A stretch of 64,000 bases of DNA from Fragum whitleyi (Eukaryota > Mollusca > Bivalvia > Cardiida > Cardiidae): the NCBI GenBank assembly GCA_948146395.1, contig OX411548.1, positions 63,445,020 through 63,509,019 of the forward strand, read 5' to 3'. The position numbers and the translations under genes were made by a program. The notes beneath the pieces were generated by a model. It searched no databases, had not been told where the DNA came from, and worked only from the letters and a program-made list of their open reading frames with translations. Of the stretch, positions 32,702 through 45,027 are shown piece after piece (position 1 is the first letter of the stretch; each line of letters opens with the position of its first letter).

Positions 32702-34904
32702 CTAGGAAGCTATGAATGACTTGGGTCCCTCCACAGGCTTGAAATTCTTGTTAAAGAAAATAAAAGTTTTGAATAGATTTTTAGATATTTTGGATTCTTC
32801 TGATGTTGAAAATGATTTCAGAGTTTCCACTATATAACATATAGAGAAAAGACCACCGCTAATAAAAAAACCCCCATATATTTCATCCAATGACAATAAT
32901 TTTAGCTACATGCTAAAGGGGTCGCCCAAGGATCATACCAATGAAGATCGATTGATATCCACCCATAACGTTCTGAAAAAATGATTTTCAAAGATTACAC
33001 AAAATAACATATTGAGAAATTACCTCTGCCCATAAAATACATATTTTTCATCGATCACAGTAATTTTTGGTAGACTCATAAAGGTTACTCAAAAAGATCA
33101 TTCCGGTGAAATTTGGTTGAAAACCATCAGTTACATTCTGAGAAAATGATTTTCAAAGTTTCCACTAAATAACATATACAGAAATGACCTCCGCCCATTA
33201 AAATAATTATTTTTCATCCGATCACAATAATTTCTGGTAGCCTGATAAAGGATCACTAAAGTACCATTCGAGTGAAATTTGGTTGAAAACCATCAGTTGC
33301 ATTCTGAGAATATGATTTTCAAAGTTTCGACTAGATAACATATACAAAAATGACCCCTGCCCATAAAATACATATTTTTCAACCGATCACAATAATTTTT
33401 AGCTCCACTGGCTGAAAGCCACTGGGGCTATTGTCATGGCGTTGTGTCCGTCGTGCGTCCGTCCGTCCGTGTGTGGGTCCGGTCGTAAACTTTTCTTTAA
33501 AAATCTTCTCCTCAGAAACTACTGGATGAATTTCAACCAAACTTCACAGGAATGATCCTTGGGTGACCCTCTTTCAAAGTTGTTCAAGAAATTTTGATCC
33601 AATGAAAAACATGGATTTAATGGGCGTGGCTAATTTCCAAATATGGTAAAAAGTGACATTTCTCAGGTTCTAATTGATGGATACCAATTAAATTTTACAT
33701 GAATGATCTTTGGGTGACCCTTTATCAGTCTACAAAAAATCATTGTGATCGGATGGAAAATATGCATTTTATGGGCGGAGGTCATTTCTCTATATGTTAT
33801 ATAGTGGAAACTTTGAAAATCATTTTCTCAGAATGTAACTAATGGATATCAACCAAATTTCACTGGAATGATCATTGAGTGACCCTTTATCAGTCTACAA
33901 AAAATCATTGTGATTGGATGAAAAATATGCATTTCATGGGCGGAGGTCATTTCTCTATATGTTATATAGTGGAAACTTTGAAAAACATTTTCTCAAAATG
34001 TAACTGATACATATCAACCAAATTTCACTGGAATGATCCTTGAGTGACCCTTTGTCAGTGTACCACAAATTTTTTTGATTGGATGAAAAATATGCATTTT
34101 ATGGGCAGAGGTCATTTCTCTTTATGTTATATAGTGGAAGATTTGAAAATCATTTTCTCAGAATCTGATTTTTGGATATCAAATAAATTTCACTGGAATG
34201 ATCCTTGAGTGACCCTTTATCAGTGTACCGAAAATCATTCTGATTTGATGAAAAATGTACATTTTATTGGTGGAGGTCAATTCTAAATATGTTAGATAGT
34301 GGAAACTATAAAATCATTTTCTCAGAATGTAACAGAAGGATATCAATCAATCTTTTTGGTATGATCTTTGGGTGACCAATTATCATGCAGCCAAAAATTA
34401 TTTTGATTGGATGAAAAATATGTCTTTTAAGAGCGGAGGTCTTTTCTCTATTGAAACTCTGAAAATCATTTTCAACATCAGTAGAACCCAAAAAATCTAA
34501 AAATGTAGTCAAAACTTTTATTTGCTTTTACAAGAATTTCAAGCCTGTGGAGCGACTCAAGCCATTCATGGCTTTCTAGTTTATAGACTGATAAAAGGCC
34601 ACTCAAGGATCATCCATGTAAAATTTAATTGGAATCCATCAATTAGAATCTGAGAAAACCCACTTTTAACCATATTTGGAAATAAGCCACGCCCATTAAA
34701 GCCATGTTTGTCATTGGGTCTAAATTTCTTGAACAACTTTGAAAGAGGATCACCCTAGGATCATTCCTGTGAAGTTTGATTGAAATTCATCCAGTAGTTT
34801 CTGAGGAGAAGATTTTTAAAGAAAAGGTTTATGAACGGACGCACGAACGGACGACGGACACAACGCCATGACAATAGCCCCAGTGGCCTTCGGCCAGTGG
34901 AGAT
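32702..34904 (-). mobile_element. Tandem-core element, family A, reverse copy interrupted by a forward copy
   Basis: Read on the minus strand, the right piece 34580-34904 carries the 5-prime end (CCACTGGCCGAAGGCCACTG, TTGTCATGGCGTTGTGTCCG) and first core segment; the left piece 32702-33400 carries further ~165-bp units and the 3-prime end (CTCCACAGGCTTG region to CTAG). Removing 33401-34579 restores a continuous core unit across the junction (TTATCAGTCTATA joined to AAAATTATTGTGATCGG). This proves insertion of one family member into another. Confidence 0.8.
33401..34579 (+). mobile_element. Tandem-core rolling-circle-like element, family A, nested full copy
   Basis: 5-prime fold-back AGCTCCACTGGCTGAAAGCC followed by ACTGGGGCT, then GTCCGTCGTGCGTCCGTCCG. 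The core has ~165-bp units marked by TTCTCAGAATGTAACTGATG-like phrases near 33825, 33990, 34155 and 34320, each with GGGCGGAGGTCATTTCTC. Near the 3-prime end TGTGGAGC mirrors the 5-prime GCTCCACT; hairpin AAGCCATTCATGGCTT ends just before CTAG, with T following. No protein is encoded. The architecture fits Pearl/HINE-type non-autonomous Helentrons. Confidence 0.75.
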
Positions 34905-34910
34905 AAAAAT

Positions 34911-35154
34911 TCTATAAAAGAATATTAATTGATTGTCCCGCGATTTTCATTCTCAAAGAAAAGAAAGGTTAAGTGTTCATATAAACGCGTGAAAAATTGC
35001 AGACACTCGTCTTGAGTTTGGCTTTCGTGTGTTGAAATGTAAAGTAAAACCCCTTTGCATAAACCTTTATCGCATGGCCTGAATGCTTTACTTTACCTGC
35101 TCAGACTGTATCCGTATTAATGTGTATACCGATATTTCCATTAATTTGCCTTTG
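34911..35154. other. Single-copy spacer between families A and C
   Basis: GC-balanced for this window (CCCGCGATTTTCATTC near 34938). No open frame or splice signal worth calling. Confidence 0.3.
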
Positions 35155-36147
35155 TTAGTCCCCTACCGGTGTTCACACCGGAGGGGACTATAGGTTTGCC
35201 CTCCGTCTGTCCGTCCGTCTGTCCGTCCGTCCGTCCGTCTGTCCGTCCGTCCGTCCGTCCGTCCGTCTGTCCGCTCAAATCTTGATCCCGCGATAACTTA
35301 ATAACTAAGCAAGCGTTTTTGATGAAAGTTGGTATATGAATAGATGGCAATGTGTAGATTATGCACATCATTTTATTTTTGTTTTTCGACTTAAATTGAG
35401 GTTGCTATGGTTACAGAAATAGTGAAAATATGGCAAAAAATGGGATCTTGCGATAAGATAATAACTAAGCAAGCTAGTTTGATGAGACTTGGTATATGAC
35501 TATATGGCAATGTGTAGATTATGCACATCATTTTATTTTTGTTTTTAGACTAAAATTGTTGTTGCTATGGTTACGGAAATAGTGAAAATATGGCAAAAGA
35601 TATTGGATCCTGCGATAAGTTAATAAGTAAGCAAGCTAATTTGATGAGACTTGGTATATGACTAGATGGCAATGTGTAGATTATGCACATCATTTTATCT
35701 TTGTTCTTTGACAAAAAGTGCGGTTGCTATGGTAACAGAAATAGTGAAAATATGGCAAAAAATGGATCCTGCAATAATTTAATAACCAAGCAAGCTAACT
35801 TAATGAAACCTGTTTTAAAATGTAAAAAAAAATTATAAGCCATGTTAGTCAGGGTGGTGATGCAGCAGTATTAATCACCTCCAGTAAAAGTTCTCATTTC
35901 TTACCAACAAGACTGAAGAAAAACATCTTGGATCAGACAAGGTAACTGTTATTGATACTATTTCTTGCATCTGTCTATTGCTTCCATGAATTGTATAGTG
36001 GGCACAGCAGAGACAACAACTCATGTAAGTCTTGTTTAACCCTTTAACAAGACCTGGTTTTGACGTCCCTGATAGAATTGGCGTGGGAAAACATTGAGAC
36101 AAACAAAGCCGGTAGGGGACTTATGCCCATGTCCAACATGGCTCTTG
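35155..36147 (+). mobile_element. Tandem-core rolling-circle-like element, family C
   Basis: 5-prime hairpin AGTCCCCTACCGGTG/CACACCGGAGGGGACT at 35157-35189, then a long TCCG/TCTG run (35205-35273). The core has ~160-bp units marked by GGCAATGTGTAGATTATGCA at 35346, 35506 and 35668. The inverted 5-prime motif CCGGTAGGGGACT returns at 36109-36121; GCCCATGTCCAACATGGC forms the 3-prime hairpin, then terminal CTTG and a T run. The minus-strand frames 35141-35371 and 35875-36102 are not supported as genes. Confidence 0.75.
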
Positions 36148-36149
36148 TT

Positions 36150-37430
36150 TTATATACATTAGTTGTGTCAGGGGAGGTTGTCATTCCAGTAATTTCATTT
36201 CATGAGTGACCTCCCATTGACCATTGGGAAATAAGGGACAAATTACTCACTCTGTCAGAAAAGTAGTTCTACGCAAGGAAAAAATTCACCCGATCTCAGA
36301 ATTGAATATGATTTCACACTTAAAAGATGTCTTTGAGGTTGCAACAAGTTACGCAGACTCCTTGTTTCACTCCATTTTTGAAATGCATAGTTGTCAGACG
36401 GTTACAATTCTTCAAAAAGAGTAAATTGAATCTTAATGAGTACTACTGTTTTGAAAACCTATTAACATCTGACAGGATTGTTCAAATGTGGTATTAACTC
36501 TGGTGAACGTAAACGTCCATCAAAAATTGACATGATTGCAAATTGCTGTATAGAGTGACCTTAATAGACCATATATTGAATTTAGCATGGCCGTTTTAAA
36601 GGGAAAATGTAAGCCTTCTTTTGCTAAAAAGTTCTATATAATTTGACTGTGACATGGTCAGCATTTTCATACTAGTGCAAAAGCTTTGACATATACAAGT
36701 ATTGCTGGTATTTTCTTGAAACTTGGAAACGCGCTATCCATGGATGTAGACTATTGAAAAATTACAAATGGTTTCTTTTTGCAAAATATTTGCCCCCTTT
36801 TGACACTAATATAGGGCTTGATACTGGTTGATTTCTTAACCTCTGTCATAATGAATAAATATTTTGGCCAAATTTGGTTTGACTTGATCAAAATGCTGAA
36901 GGTACACCACTCATGTTTTACTATTTCAAATTACCTCCCATGTTCTCAATAACTGGCACTGATCAGCCAGTCAGAGAAATAAAAGCTGATAAGAAATTAA
37001 TTTCTCTAATTGAATTGCTCATTTCTTAATACTTCAGATTAGTGGGACGGGAGCCAGTCTACCTTGGATTCTAGGGCTTTCAGTATGCAGTTCTGAAAGA
37101 ATGTTTAAATTCAGCATGTCAATTAAGGGTCAGGAATAAGTCATTTGGAATCATGGAAGAACAGTATTACAAAAGCAGGCATAATTCTGGCTCAGAATTT
37201 CATGTGCGAAATATCTCATTCAGTTGGAACTTAGGAGAAATACTGAGTTTTCAATGGCAATTTGAACCAAATCCTTTGTTAAAAATGCATTTTGCTGTGA
37301 GATTTTTCTCTCATTTAGCCAATTTGAATGAGATTTCTGGCAGAAAAATGAGAAAATTTGCACAAATCGCACCCTAAAATGATCCCTGCAAAAGATCTTC
37401 ACAGAACTGAGATCTGAGGACTCTTTTCCA
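36150..37430. other. Single-copy stretch, no gene recognised
   Basis: Open frames at 36224-36424 (+), 37153-37377 (+) and 37220-37552 (-) resemble no family. A phrase TTAACCTCTGTCATAATGAA near 36838 recalls a worn T245 end. Confidence 0.3.
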
Positions 37431-37434
37431 ATCC

Positions 37435-37905
37435 CTGCAATCTCAAGGGTAACATATTGGGCTGACAATGGTTGGTTTATGAGTTTGAACCCTTGCTCAG
37501 CCCTGCCAACTTTCATCTGACTGTGGATAAAAGTCAATGTGACACAAGTCATTTGTTTCCTACCAATATGCTTGATGATATGTGATATGCTTTAGGTAGT
37601 GGAACTGTAATTCTTCTGCAATATTTAAAAGCTAAATCGTTGAGATCATTTTAACAGTGTTAACCGAGGTTTCCTAATGATGTTCATTAGGAAACCTCGG
37701 TCAACATTGTGAAAGATCATGAGATTGGAAATGTTGAAGAACTATTACATGTCCACTACCTTTAGACATGGGATGAGCAGCAGATGGCCAGGATGAAAGT
37801 TGAGGTTGTACTAGAGTCAGAAACGAGGGAAATCATGGGTTAGTGCACCAGCCAATGCGATATAACCACAATAATGTTTAAAAGTGGCGTTAGACCCCGA
37901 ACAAT
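37435..37905 (+). mobile_element. SINE split by MITE HP2 at the same site as 31.8 kb
   Basis: The head and body of the second SINE family (GGTTTATGAGTTTGAACCC, CCAACTTTCATCTGAC, CAAGTCATTTGTTTCC) end at the HP2 insertion, then resume as GACATGGGATGAGCAGCAGA, TAGTGCACCAGCCAATGC, AAAAGTGGCGTTAGACCCC. Confidence 0.65.
37591..37763. repeat. Long hairpin MITE HP2
   Basis: TTTAGGTAGTGGAACTGTAA and the end TCCACTACCTTTAG are inverted. Inner arms ACCGAGGTTTCCTAATGA and TCATTAGGAAACCTCGGT match perfectly. Confidence 0.8.
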
Positions 37906-38359
37906 TACAATTGATGACTCCCCAGACTGATTAGGTGAAGTGTTAACTAACTCCCTGTAATTAAATACTTGTATTTATGTAGATTGCATGTTCAGATTAC
38001 ATACATTTGCAGGACTGTTTAGCCTCTGATTCCTGGTGTGGTATTTCAGAAAACACAATCTAAAACCACTAATTAGCCCTTCATAGCATGTAGTTGGTTG
38101 TAATTACGTCTCATTTTCCCAATTTCCCTGGGTTTTGCATGCCAGAGTCGTAGATCTTTGGGGCTAAATCATCGAGATTGGTCATGTTGATAACTGGCAA
38201 AGTTTTCCAGATCTATAAATAATGAATATCCCTGGTGCTAAATTTCTGGATAGTTGATTTACATGAAATGACAATATATATCCCAAAGGTCTTCGAACAT
38301 GCAATGTAATTCGTTGCTGAGTGTCTAACCTTTTCACAGGGGCACAGGAATATTACTCA

Positions 38360-38594
38360 AGCCTGTGCGTTACATTTCCAACAATTTGAAATGTTGGTGA
38401 AATTCAAACATAGAAAGGCATAGACAGCCACTTACTCTGAAAATAAAGTCACTTGACGGTTTACAGATACTTTGAGACCTTATCTTTCAAAGCGCATAAT
38501 GAAGACTCTGGTCAGACTGTGTGGATGCACAGACTGGCCAGAGTCTTTGCTGTGCGCATATTTGAAATTGTCGGAAATCTTTGGCACAGGCTCA
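38360..38594 (+). repeat. TIR MITE HP5, copy 1
   Basis: TIRs AGCCTGTGCGTTACATTTCC and GGAAATCTTTGGCACAGGCT; inner hairpin GACTCTGGTCAGACTGTGTG/CACAGACTGGCCAGAGTC. The open frame at 38453-38758 crosses it and is spurious. Confidence 0.8.
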
Positions 38595-39027
38595 TTTTTG
38601 AAAGCCCAGGTTTAGCTTTTCATCGGGTTCTTGCAGAGTGTGCATGTTATATTCTTATTGTCTGTCAAAACTTAGTGTTAATCATTTCTGTGTCCCATTT
38701 AATGACAAGGTCAAACCTGGAGGTCAAATATAAAAATTGGGCAAAATATAAACATTAGTCCAACTTGGTATTGACTGATTGGACATCATAAATGAAATAA
38801 AAAAAATTGTAGTGTAGTTTTCCAAACATTATTGAAGGTACTATATAAACTGATTTTCCTGAGAAACTTACTCCATGGCTATAGGCACAAATTGTTTACA
38901 GATCTGTTTCAGAAGCTGTTTATACATGTGGTAGATTTGTTTACTTCCAATATGTAGCTTTGAACATGTCTGAAAAGTTATTAACCTCATTTCTGCTTGA
39001 TTTATTTTGTATGGAGGTGAATTTTGT

Positions 39028-39326
39028 CCCCTGCGAAGAACTAAATAAACTCAATGACTAGTTCCTGAACTTCTAGAACTAGTTCTTGAAGTTAAAATCT
39101 TGAACTTCCATTCAAGGTTCTTGAACTTGAGTTAAAGAACTAGTTCTATAACTGGATCAGTACTTCTGAAAATAATAATAATTAGTTCTAGAAAATCAAG
39201 AGCTAGTACTTGAAGTTCAAGAACTACCATACTTCCTGAATCAGTTCTAGAACAGAGTTATTTACCTGTCATTTAATGTTCTAAAATGTTCAAGAGCCAA
39301 TTCTTGAACTTTTTTGCAGGTGGTCT
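39028..39326. repeat. Palindrome-rich TIR element, copy 2 (family P)
   Basis: Starts near CCCCTGCGAAGAAC and ends AATTCTTGAACTTTTTTGCA. The interior is filled with CTAGAACTAGTTCTTGAAG-type palindromes as in 231-498. Confidence 0.6.
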
Positions 39327-40004
39327 TCTTTCAGTATCTTGATACTGTATAATTATGCCCCCTGCAAAAAAATGCAGCTGCCTTTTTAATGTCCGTTGGT
39401 AAAGGTAGGAAGCGTGCTTTCATTGAATCATGTTTCCGAGAAAAAGAAGGCCTATTGGCAATAAACCCATTCTAATATTTAAGTCAAACAGATGATTTGT
39501 TGTTTTAATAATGATAAAATGAAAAGGTTTGAGGAGAAAATTAACTTGAGAAAACGTTAATATTGGTATTAAGCTTGTATTTCTTCATTCAGTGATGGTT
39601 TACAGCTTTTGTGTAATTTTGAATGCTTGTCACAGGCAATGAGAAATTTGACCTTGAGATTTTCTTCAGATTTAATAGGAGGATGCTTAAGAAAATGGGC
39701 ATGTTATGCCTTCAATGGAATATAGCTGTTAAACTTCGTTAAAATAGCTGAATGATTTCTTTTTATACTGTTACATTTAAGTCCCAATGCAGAAATGAAT
39801 GAAAAATTGAATTTTGAAGATTAACCGTTAAAAGGATACCACACAAGGAAATAGTTGAACAATTTTTACTAAACCACCAGTTATTAAACCAACAATAGAA
39901 AAATCCTTTAAGAGGCAGGCTGGATTGTAGATTGAACAATATAATTTGAATTAAACTAAAAATATAGATTGTGAATTGGATATGTAATTCACAAAAATAT
40001 TGTT
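39327..40004. other. AT-rich single-copy stretch
   Basis: No gene or repeat recognised. Confidence 0.3.
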
Positions 40005-40246
40005 TTAACCCTTGTCATGCTGAATAAACTTTAGTTAAAACTTTCTATAAAATCAAAGGGCAAAAAGCACTGAAAGTTCCAACTGTCAATTTTTATTTGA
40101 AAAACTTAATCTATTGACAATTCTGGTTTGAAAGTGAGAAACAGGTGGTGTAGACTAACATCAGACTGCACATATATGCAGGCTGATGTTTGTCTATAGC
40201 TCCTACCAAAGCAGGAATGTTCTGGGTTCAGCATGATAGGGGTTAA
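40005..40246 (-). repeat. T245 element
   Basis: TTAACCCTTGTCATGCTGAA ... TTCAGCATGATAGGGGTTAA with the core inverted relative to 31363-31607 (CTAACATCAGACTGCACATA and CAGGCTGATGTTTGTC). Confidence 0.8.
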
Positions 40247-40509
40247 AACTGAATCACAGAGATGAAAATGTAATGGGTCATTGACAACATTTTTAGATCA
40301 CCTTGCTTTAAAAACTGTGTGGGAAGGGTGTCTGTTTTCACTTAATATCTTTAAATTTAGGATTTCAATGAAAAATTTAATAGGCTCATGCTAGTAATGA
40401 TGTGTTTTGAGAGTTATTCTTGTCAAATTAACTCTTGGTAAGCGTTACATGTTGCTTTTTATATCACGGATTCTTTATTCAAGTTTCCTTGACAACAATT
40501 TTGTCTCCC

Positions 40510-40672
40510 ATGGTAGGTACTTAATAAACATAGGTGCAATTAGCAGCTTATATAAGGCCTGGAAAGGATCTAAGAAATGAACATACCAGGATTCTTTTGT
40601 TTGGTGCTCCAGCTGCTAAGCTAAGATGTGATTGAAATACTGGTTAAAGTGATATTAAACCTCATTCAAGCA
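40510..40672 (+). mobile_element. SINE family S, truncated and decayed
   Basis: TTTGTCTCCCATGGTAGG near 40500, then ACATACCAGGATTCTTTTG, TTGGTGCTCCAGCTGC and AAGTGATATTAAACCTCATT align with the 3-prime half of family S. Confidence 0.5.
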
Positions 40673-40735
40673 AATTGTCCTGTTATAACCCGAGTTATCC
40701 ATGAAATTAATTCTCAAGCCCTACATGGCTACTAG

Positions 40736-41773
40736 TATTTTTAGCTCCACTGGCTGAAAGCCACTGGGGCTATTGTCATGGTGTTTCGTCCGTCGTGCGT
40801 CCGTCCGTGCGTCCGTCCGGTCGTAAACTTTTCTTTAAAAATCTTCTCCTCAGAAACTACTGGATGGATTTCAACCAAACTTCACAGAAATAATCCTTGG
40901 GTGACCCTCTTTCAAAGTTGTTCAAGAAATTTTGATCCAATGAAAAACATGGATTTAATGGGCGTGGCCAATTTCCAAATAAGGTAAAAAGTGAGTTTTC
41001 TCAGATTCTAATCAATGGATACCAATTAAATTTTACATGAATGATCCTTGGGTGACCCTTTATCAGTCTACAAAAAATCATTGTGATTGGATAAAAAATA
41101 TGCATTTTATGGGCGGAGGACATTTCTCTATATGTTATATAGTGGAAACTTTGAAAATCATTTTCTCAGAATGTAACTGATGGATATCAACCAAATTTCA
41201 CTGGAATGATCCTTTTGTGACCCTTTATCAGTCTACAAAAAATCATTGTGATTGGATAAAAAATATGCATTTTATTTGCGGAGGTCATTTCTCTATATGT
41301 TATATAGTGGAAACTTTGAAAATCATTTTCTCAGAATGTAAGTGATAGATATCAACCAAATTTCACTGGAATGCTCCTTGAGTGATCCTTTATCAGTGTA
41401 CCAAAAATTATTTTCATTGGATGAAAAATATACATTTTAAGGGTGGAGGTCAATTCTCAATATGTTAAATAGTGGAAACTATGAAAAACATTTTCTCAGA
41501 ATGTAACTGATGGATATCAATCGACATTTTTGGTATGATCTTTGGGTTACCCATTATCATGCAGCCCAAAATTATTTTGATATGATGAAAAATATGTCTT
41601 TTAATAGCAGAGGTCATTTCTGTATCTGTTATATAGTTGAAACTTTGAAAATCATTTTCAACATCAGTAGAACCCCAAATATCTAAAAATCTAGTCAAAG
41701 CATTTATTTGCTTTTACAAGAATTTCAAGCCTGTGGAGCGACTCAAGCCATTCATGGCTTTCTAGTTATTTTT
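40736..41773 (+). mobile_element. Tandem-core rolling-circle-like element, family A, single copy
   Basis: The element runs from AGCTCCACTGGCTGAAAGCC (40743) to CTAG (41762-41765). The core has ~164-bp units near 41168, 41332 and 41497. 3-prime hairpin AAGCCATTCATGGCTT. TATTTTT occurs on both sides (40736-40742 and 41767-41773), which may be a T-rich target rather than a duplication, since Helitrons normally make none. It is highly similar to the nested copy at 33401-34579. Open frames 40778-40987 and 41465-41698 are repeat-derived. Confidence 0.8.
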
Positions 41774-41892
41774 TAACACTGTCAAAGGTGCATGTATACC
41801 GTAAAAGCTCCAATAGAACCTCGGGGTTCTATTGGAATCACCGCATTTCCATGAGAAAGGGTTGGGCCTTTATTAGAGGCTATACTACACAT

Positions 41893-41975
41893 AGATGGCT
41901 CAGTACGATACAGTTGTTACTGCCTAAATAATAAACTTACAGGAAGTTGCAACTGTCTCCCGCTTAGCGGTTGAT
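41893..41975. repeat. Hairpin MITE HP1, diverged
   Basis: GATGGCTCAGTACGATACAG and AGTTGCAACTGTCTCCCGC; the centre is changed to TAAATAATAAACTTA. Confidence 0.65.
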
Positions 41976-43371
41976 ATTTGTAAGACGGTGAAAAAATTGC
42001 AACATAATATAAACAAAATATGCGCAAAATATAAACATTTGATTGGAGAAAGGGTGAATAAAATCTCTATTGAATTTTTAGTGATCTTGATTTTGTTTGT
42101 AAGGGCTTCAGATTTATTAGAGGCTCCACAATTTTGTAAAATCACATAAAAAATAGTCGATTTTAACCTTAGAAACTTATAATAGGAGACAAGGGCTAAA
42201 TTGTTTATTGTTTCCCTGATGAAGGTATGCTGGATTTTAAGACAGATTGATTTGTTGCAATTTTCTTTATCATTTAATTTGCACCAGCTCAATTAATTTG
42301 CTTGTCTAAAACAAAAGGCATCTTATCTTTGTGAAAAATTGTTATCAAATTAAACCGTAAATTTTGTCTCAGTTTTGTTGAGGTTGAATTTGCAGAAAAG
42401 TATTTTAAGCCTGAAAAAAATCATATTGTTGTATGATAATGGAATTGGAAGTTCTTTTCCATTGCAAGGCTTCAAAAAGATATTTTTAATTATTTATATT
42501 TTGTATATTTTATGTAAAGACAGGAATTCACCGTTTGACCAAACACTTCGACCAAACAGAAAATCAGTAAAGATTTTATAATAAATGCACAGATTTGTTT
42601 TGTAGAAATAAAGTAAGAGCTGCTGAGTTTATAAAAAAAAAAAAAAAAAAAGACATATACATACAAATATATTTTACTAGAGTTCTGTTAGCTTATGCTT
42701 TTCAAGAGCATCAGTCCTTTAATCTTTTTGGTCTTTAACTCAATTCAAAATTTATCTAAAACTTTGTCCCAAGGCAATGGGTTTAAATCACAGGGCAATA
42801 TATCCAATCTCTGCAAGAGTGATTTATGGTTGGTTCAGAGAAGATAGATTGTTAATCAGCAAATTTGGTTTTCAAAGATCTTGTCTCTGTTGGTTGCAGA
42901 TTTCCGGAAAATTAAAGTTTTCTTTTCTCCAATGTGAAATTACACTGATAAGAGAAAAAAAAGCTCCAAGCGAGATTTTGAATGATGTATTACTCAATTA
43001 GGTGAACTGCTGCAAGGGCTTTGATGATTTTATTATTCCAGGCTTAGCGGGTAATGAGTGTGAACATGCCAGCTAAAATCTGATACTAACATTTTAAATT
43101 TTTTCTTAATTTTTATTTGCCAGAAAAGACCTTGGCTTTCCAGTGATTTTGTTAATTGTGTAATTTTCAGCTTGGATCTGGGGGCTATAGGGATAGGGAA
43201 AAACTTATAATTTATTGAAACTACTGCATGCATTTGAAGCAAATTTCATACAAATGATTTTTGGTTGATTTTTGGCTAACCTTCCGTAACTTGTAACTTG
43301 TTTTGATCAGTTGAAAAACATGGGTTTTTTTTGGCATAGTTGATTTCCTTTGCATATCGGATAATCCAAAT
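41976..43371. other. AT-rich stretch, no gene recognised
   Basis: Holds a poly-A tract at about 42633-42651. Open frames 41924-42292 (-), 42375-42581 (+) and 42777-43001 (+) carry no motif and no splice-site context that would support them. Confidence 0.3.
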
Positions 43372-43446
43372 CTCGGACCACAACATTTGTAACTGCATGC
43401 CTTTGAAAATATAGGCAGCTAAAACTTTTTCTTGCAGAACCATCGA
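43372..43446. repeat. Hairpin MITE HP1, degenerate
   Basis: CAACATTTGTAACTGC and ATATAGGCAGCTAAAAC keep the HP1 layout; both tips are decayed. Confidence 0.45.
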
Positions 43447-43721
43447 TATTATGTCATCAAATACAAATCAAGAAAAATCTTTATGTCATTCCTCAGAAAC
43501 ATCTAGGCCACACTGCTGTTAGCTGCGTAGATTCAAATCCTGGCAATGTATAATATAATCAACTGTAGAAAAGTGTTTTGAGATGATGTATGCATTTTTT
43601 ACCCCCAAGAAATATTTCATAGCAACAGATGGTTATGGCTGATTATGATATTAGCTTCCTGTGGGAGATAAATTAAAATTGAGTATGCAAAATTCTAGTA
43701 TTTTGATAATTATGCACACAA

Positions 43722-43972
43722 TAATCCTTGTAATGTTGAATTAAAAGCTTGGTGAAATTGCATAAAAATCAAAGTGCCAAAAGTATTGAAAGCACTAATT
43801 GAGTCAGTATTCCTTTCAAAAATGTATTTTTTAAACTGTCCTTATTTAAAATGCTGAAAACAGGTGGTATATACTAAGATCAGACTGCACATATGTGTAG
43901 GCTGATCTTTGTCTATACCTCATACCTCCTGCTAAAGCAGGAATAAACCGTGTTCAGCATGATAAGGGTTAA
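43722..43972 (-). repeat. T245 element
   Basis: From AATCCTTGTAATGTTGAATT to GTTCAGCATGATAAGGGTT; core ACTAAGATCAGACTGCACAT and AGGCTGATCTTTGTCTATAC, with a small duplication (CATACCTCATACCTCC). Confidence 0.8.
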
Positions 43973-44012
43973 GTAGTCAACACTGAATTATTTTCAAAGG
44001 GGTTCATATTAT

Positions 44013-44378
44013 AATGGCAGGGATTCCTTATTGTTATGGCAGGGATCCCTCCTTGATATAACAGGGATCCCTCATTGATATGGCAGGGATCCCCCATTGT
44101 TATGGCAGGGATCCCCCATTGTTATGACAGGGATCCCTCATTATTATGGCAGGGAATAGTCATTGTTATGGCAGGAATCCCCATTATTATGACAGGAATC
44201 CCTCTTTGTTATGGCAGGGATCCCTCATTGTTTTAGCAGGAATTTCCAATTGTTACAGTAGGGATCCCTCATTGTTATGACAGGGATTCCTCATTGTTAT
44301 AGCAGGGATCCCTCATTGTTATGACAGGGATCCCTCATTGTTATAAAAGGGATTCCATCAGTTAATCAGGGATCCCTT
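44013..44378. repeat. 22-bp minisatellite
   Basis: About 16 units of the form CATTGTTATGGCAGGGATCC plus C/T. Each unit centres on the self-complementary GGGATCCC. A looser patch follows at 44582-44640. No spacer diversity is present, so it is not a CRISPR-like structure. Confidence 0.9.
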
Positions 44379-44951
44379 TATTCATTTAACAGTTAGAATT
44401 TTGATGAAAGATCAAAAAACACAGGTATATGATATATATTCTTATATATTTCAAAGCCAATGTTATATGATTCTACCTTGTTAATTACATTTGTATGGAA
44501 AATTAAGTGAATTCATAGGACCTTGGCTTGGAAATGATGAACCCTGATCGAAAGAACTTCTAAATTAAAGTAAAATATAGATGGATCCTGAAGGAATCCT
44601 TTGCTTGATTTAACAGGATCCCCCCTTATATTTTGGGATCGTCGGTATTATCATGGGACTCTGTTAGTATCATACCCTGACATTGACAATCAAGTAGGTC
44701 AGTTATGTTCTTGCTTTTTTTTTCTGAGCATTAAATGCATATCAATAATTGTATTACAGTGTCCATGAATTGCCCATGCAGGTTAAAAGACTAACAGGAA
44801 ACCAGTTTTCCATGGCCCATTAATTTTGGACAGTGCCCCTGCAATGTTGGAAAATATGCCAATAATTCCTCATGTAAAATATGAGTTTAAAGAGTCTTGG
44901 CCTGTATGTTGAAATTGTCAGTCTGCAATAATAGTTTTGGTTCTTACAAAT

Positions 44952-45027
44952 CGATGTCTCAGTGAGAAACGGTTGTAACTGCCTATAAACATATAGGCAG
45001 TTACAACTTTTTCACACTGAGCCATCT
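44952..45027. repeat. Hairpin MITE HP1
   Basis: GAGAAACGGTTGTAACTGCC and GGCAGTTACAACTTTTTCAC around TATAAACATATA. Confidence 0.8.

Noticed and set aside
44013..44378. CRISPR-like regular repeats
   Set aside because: Repeats are directly contiguous, with no unique spacers and no cas-like genes; eukaryotic context.
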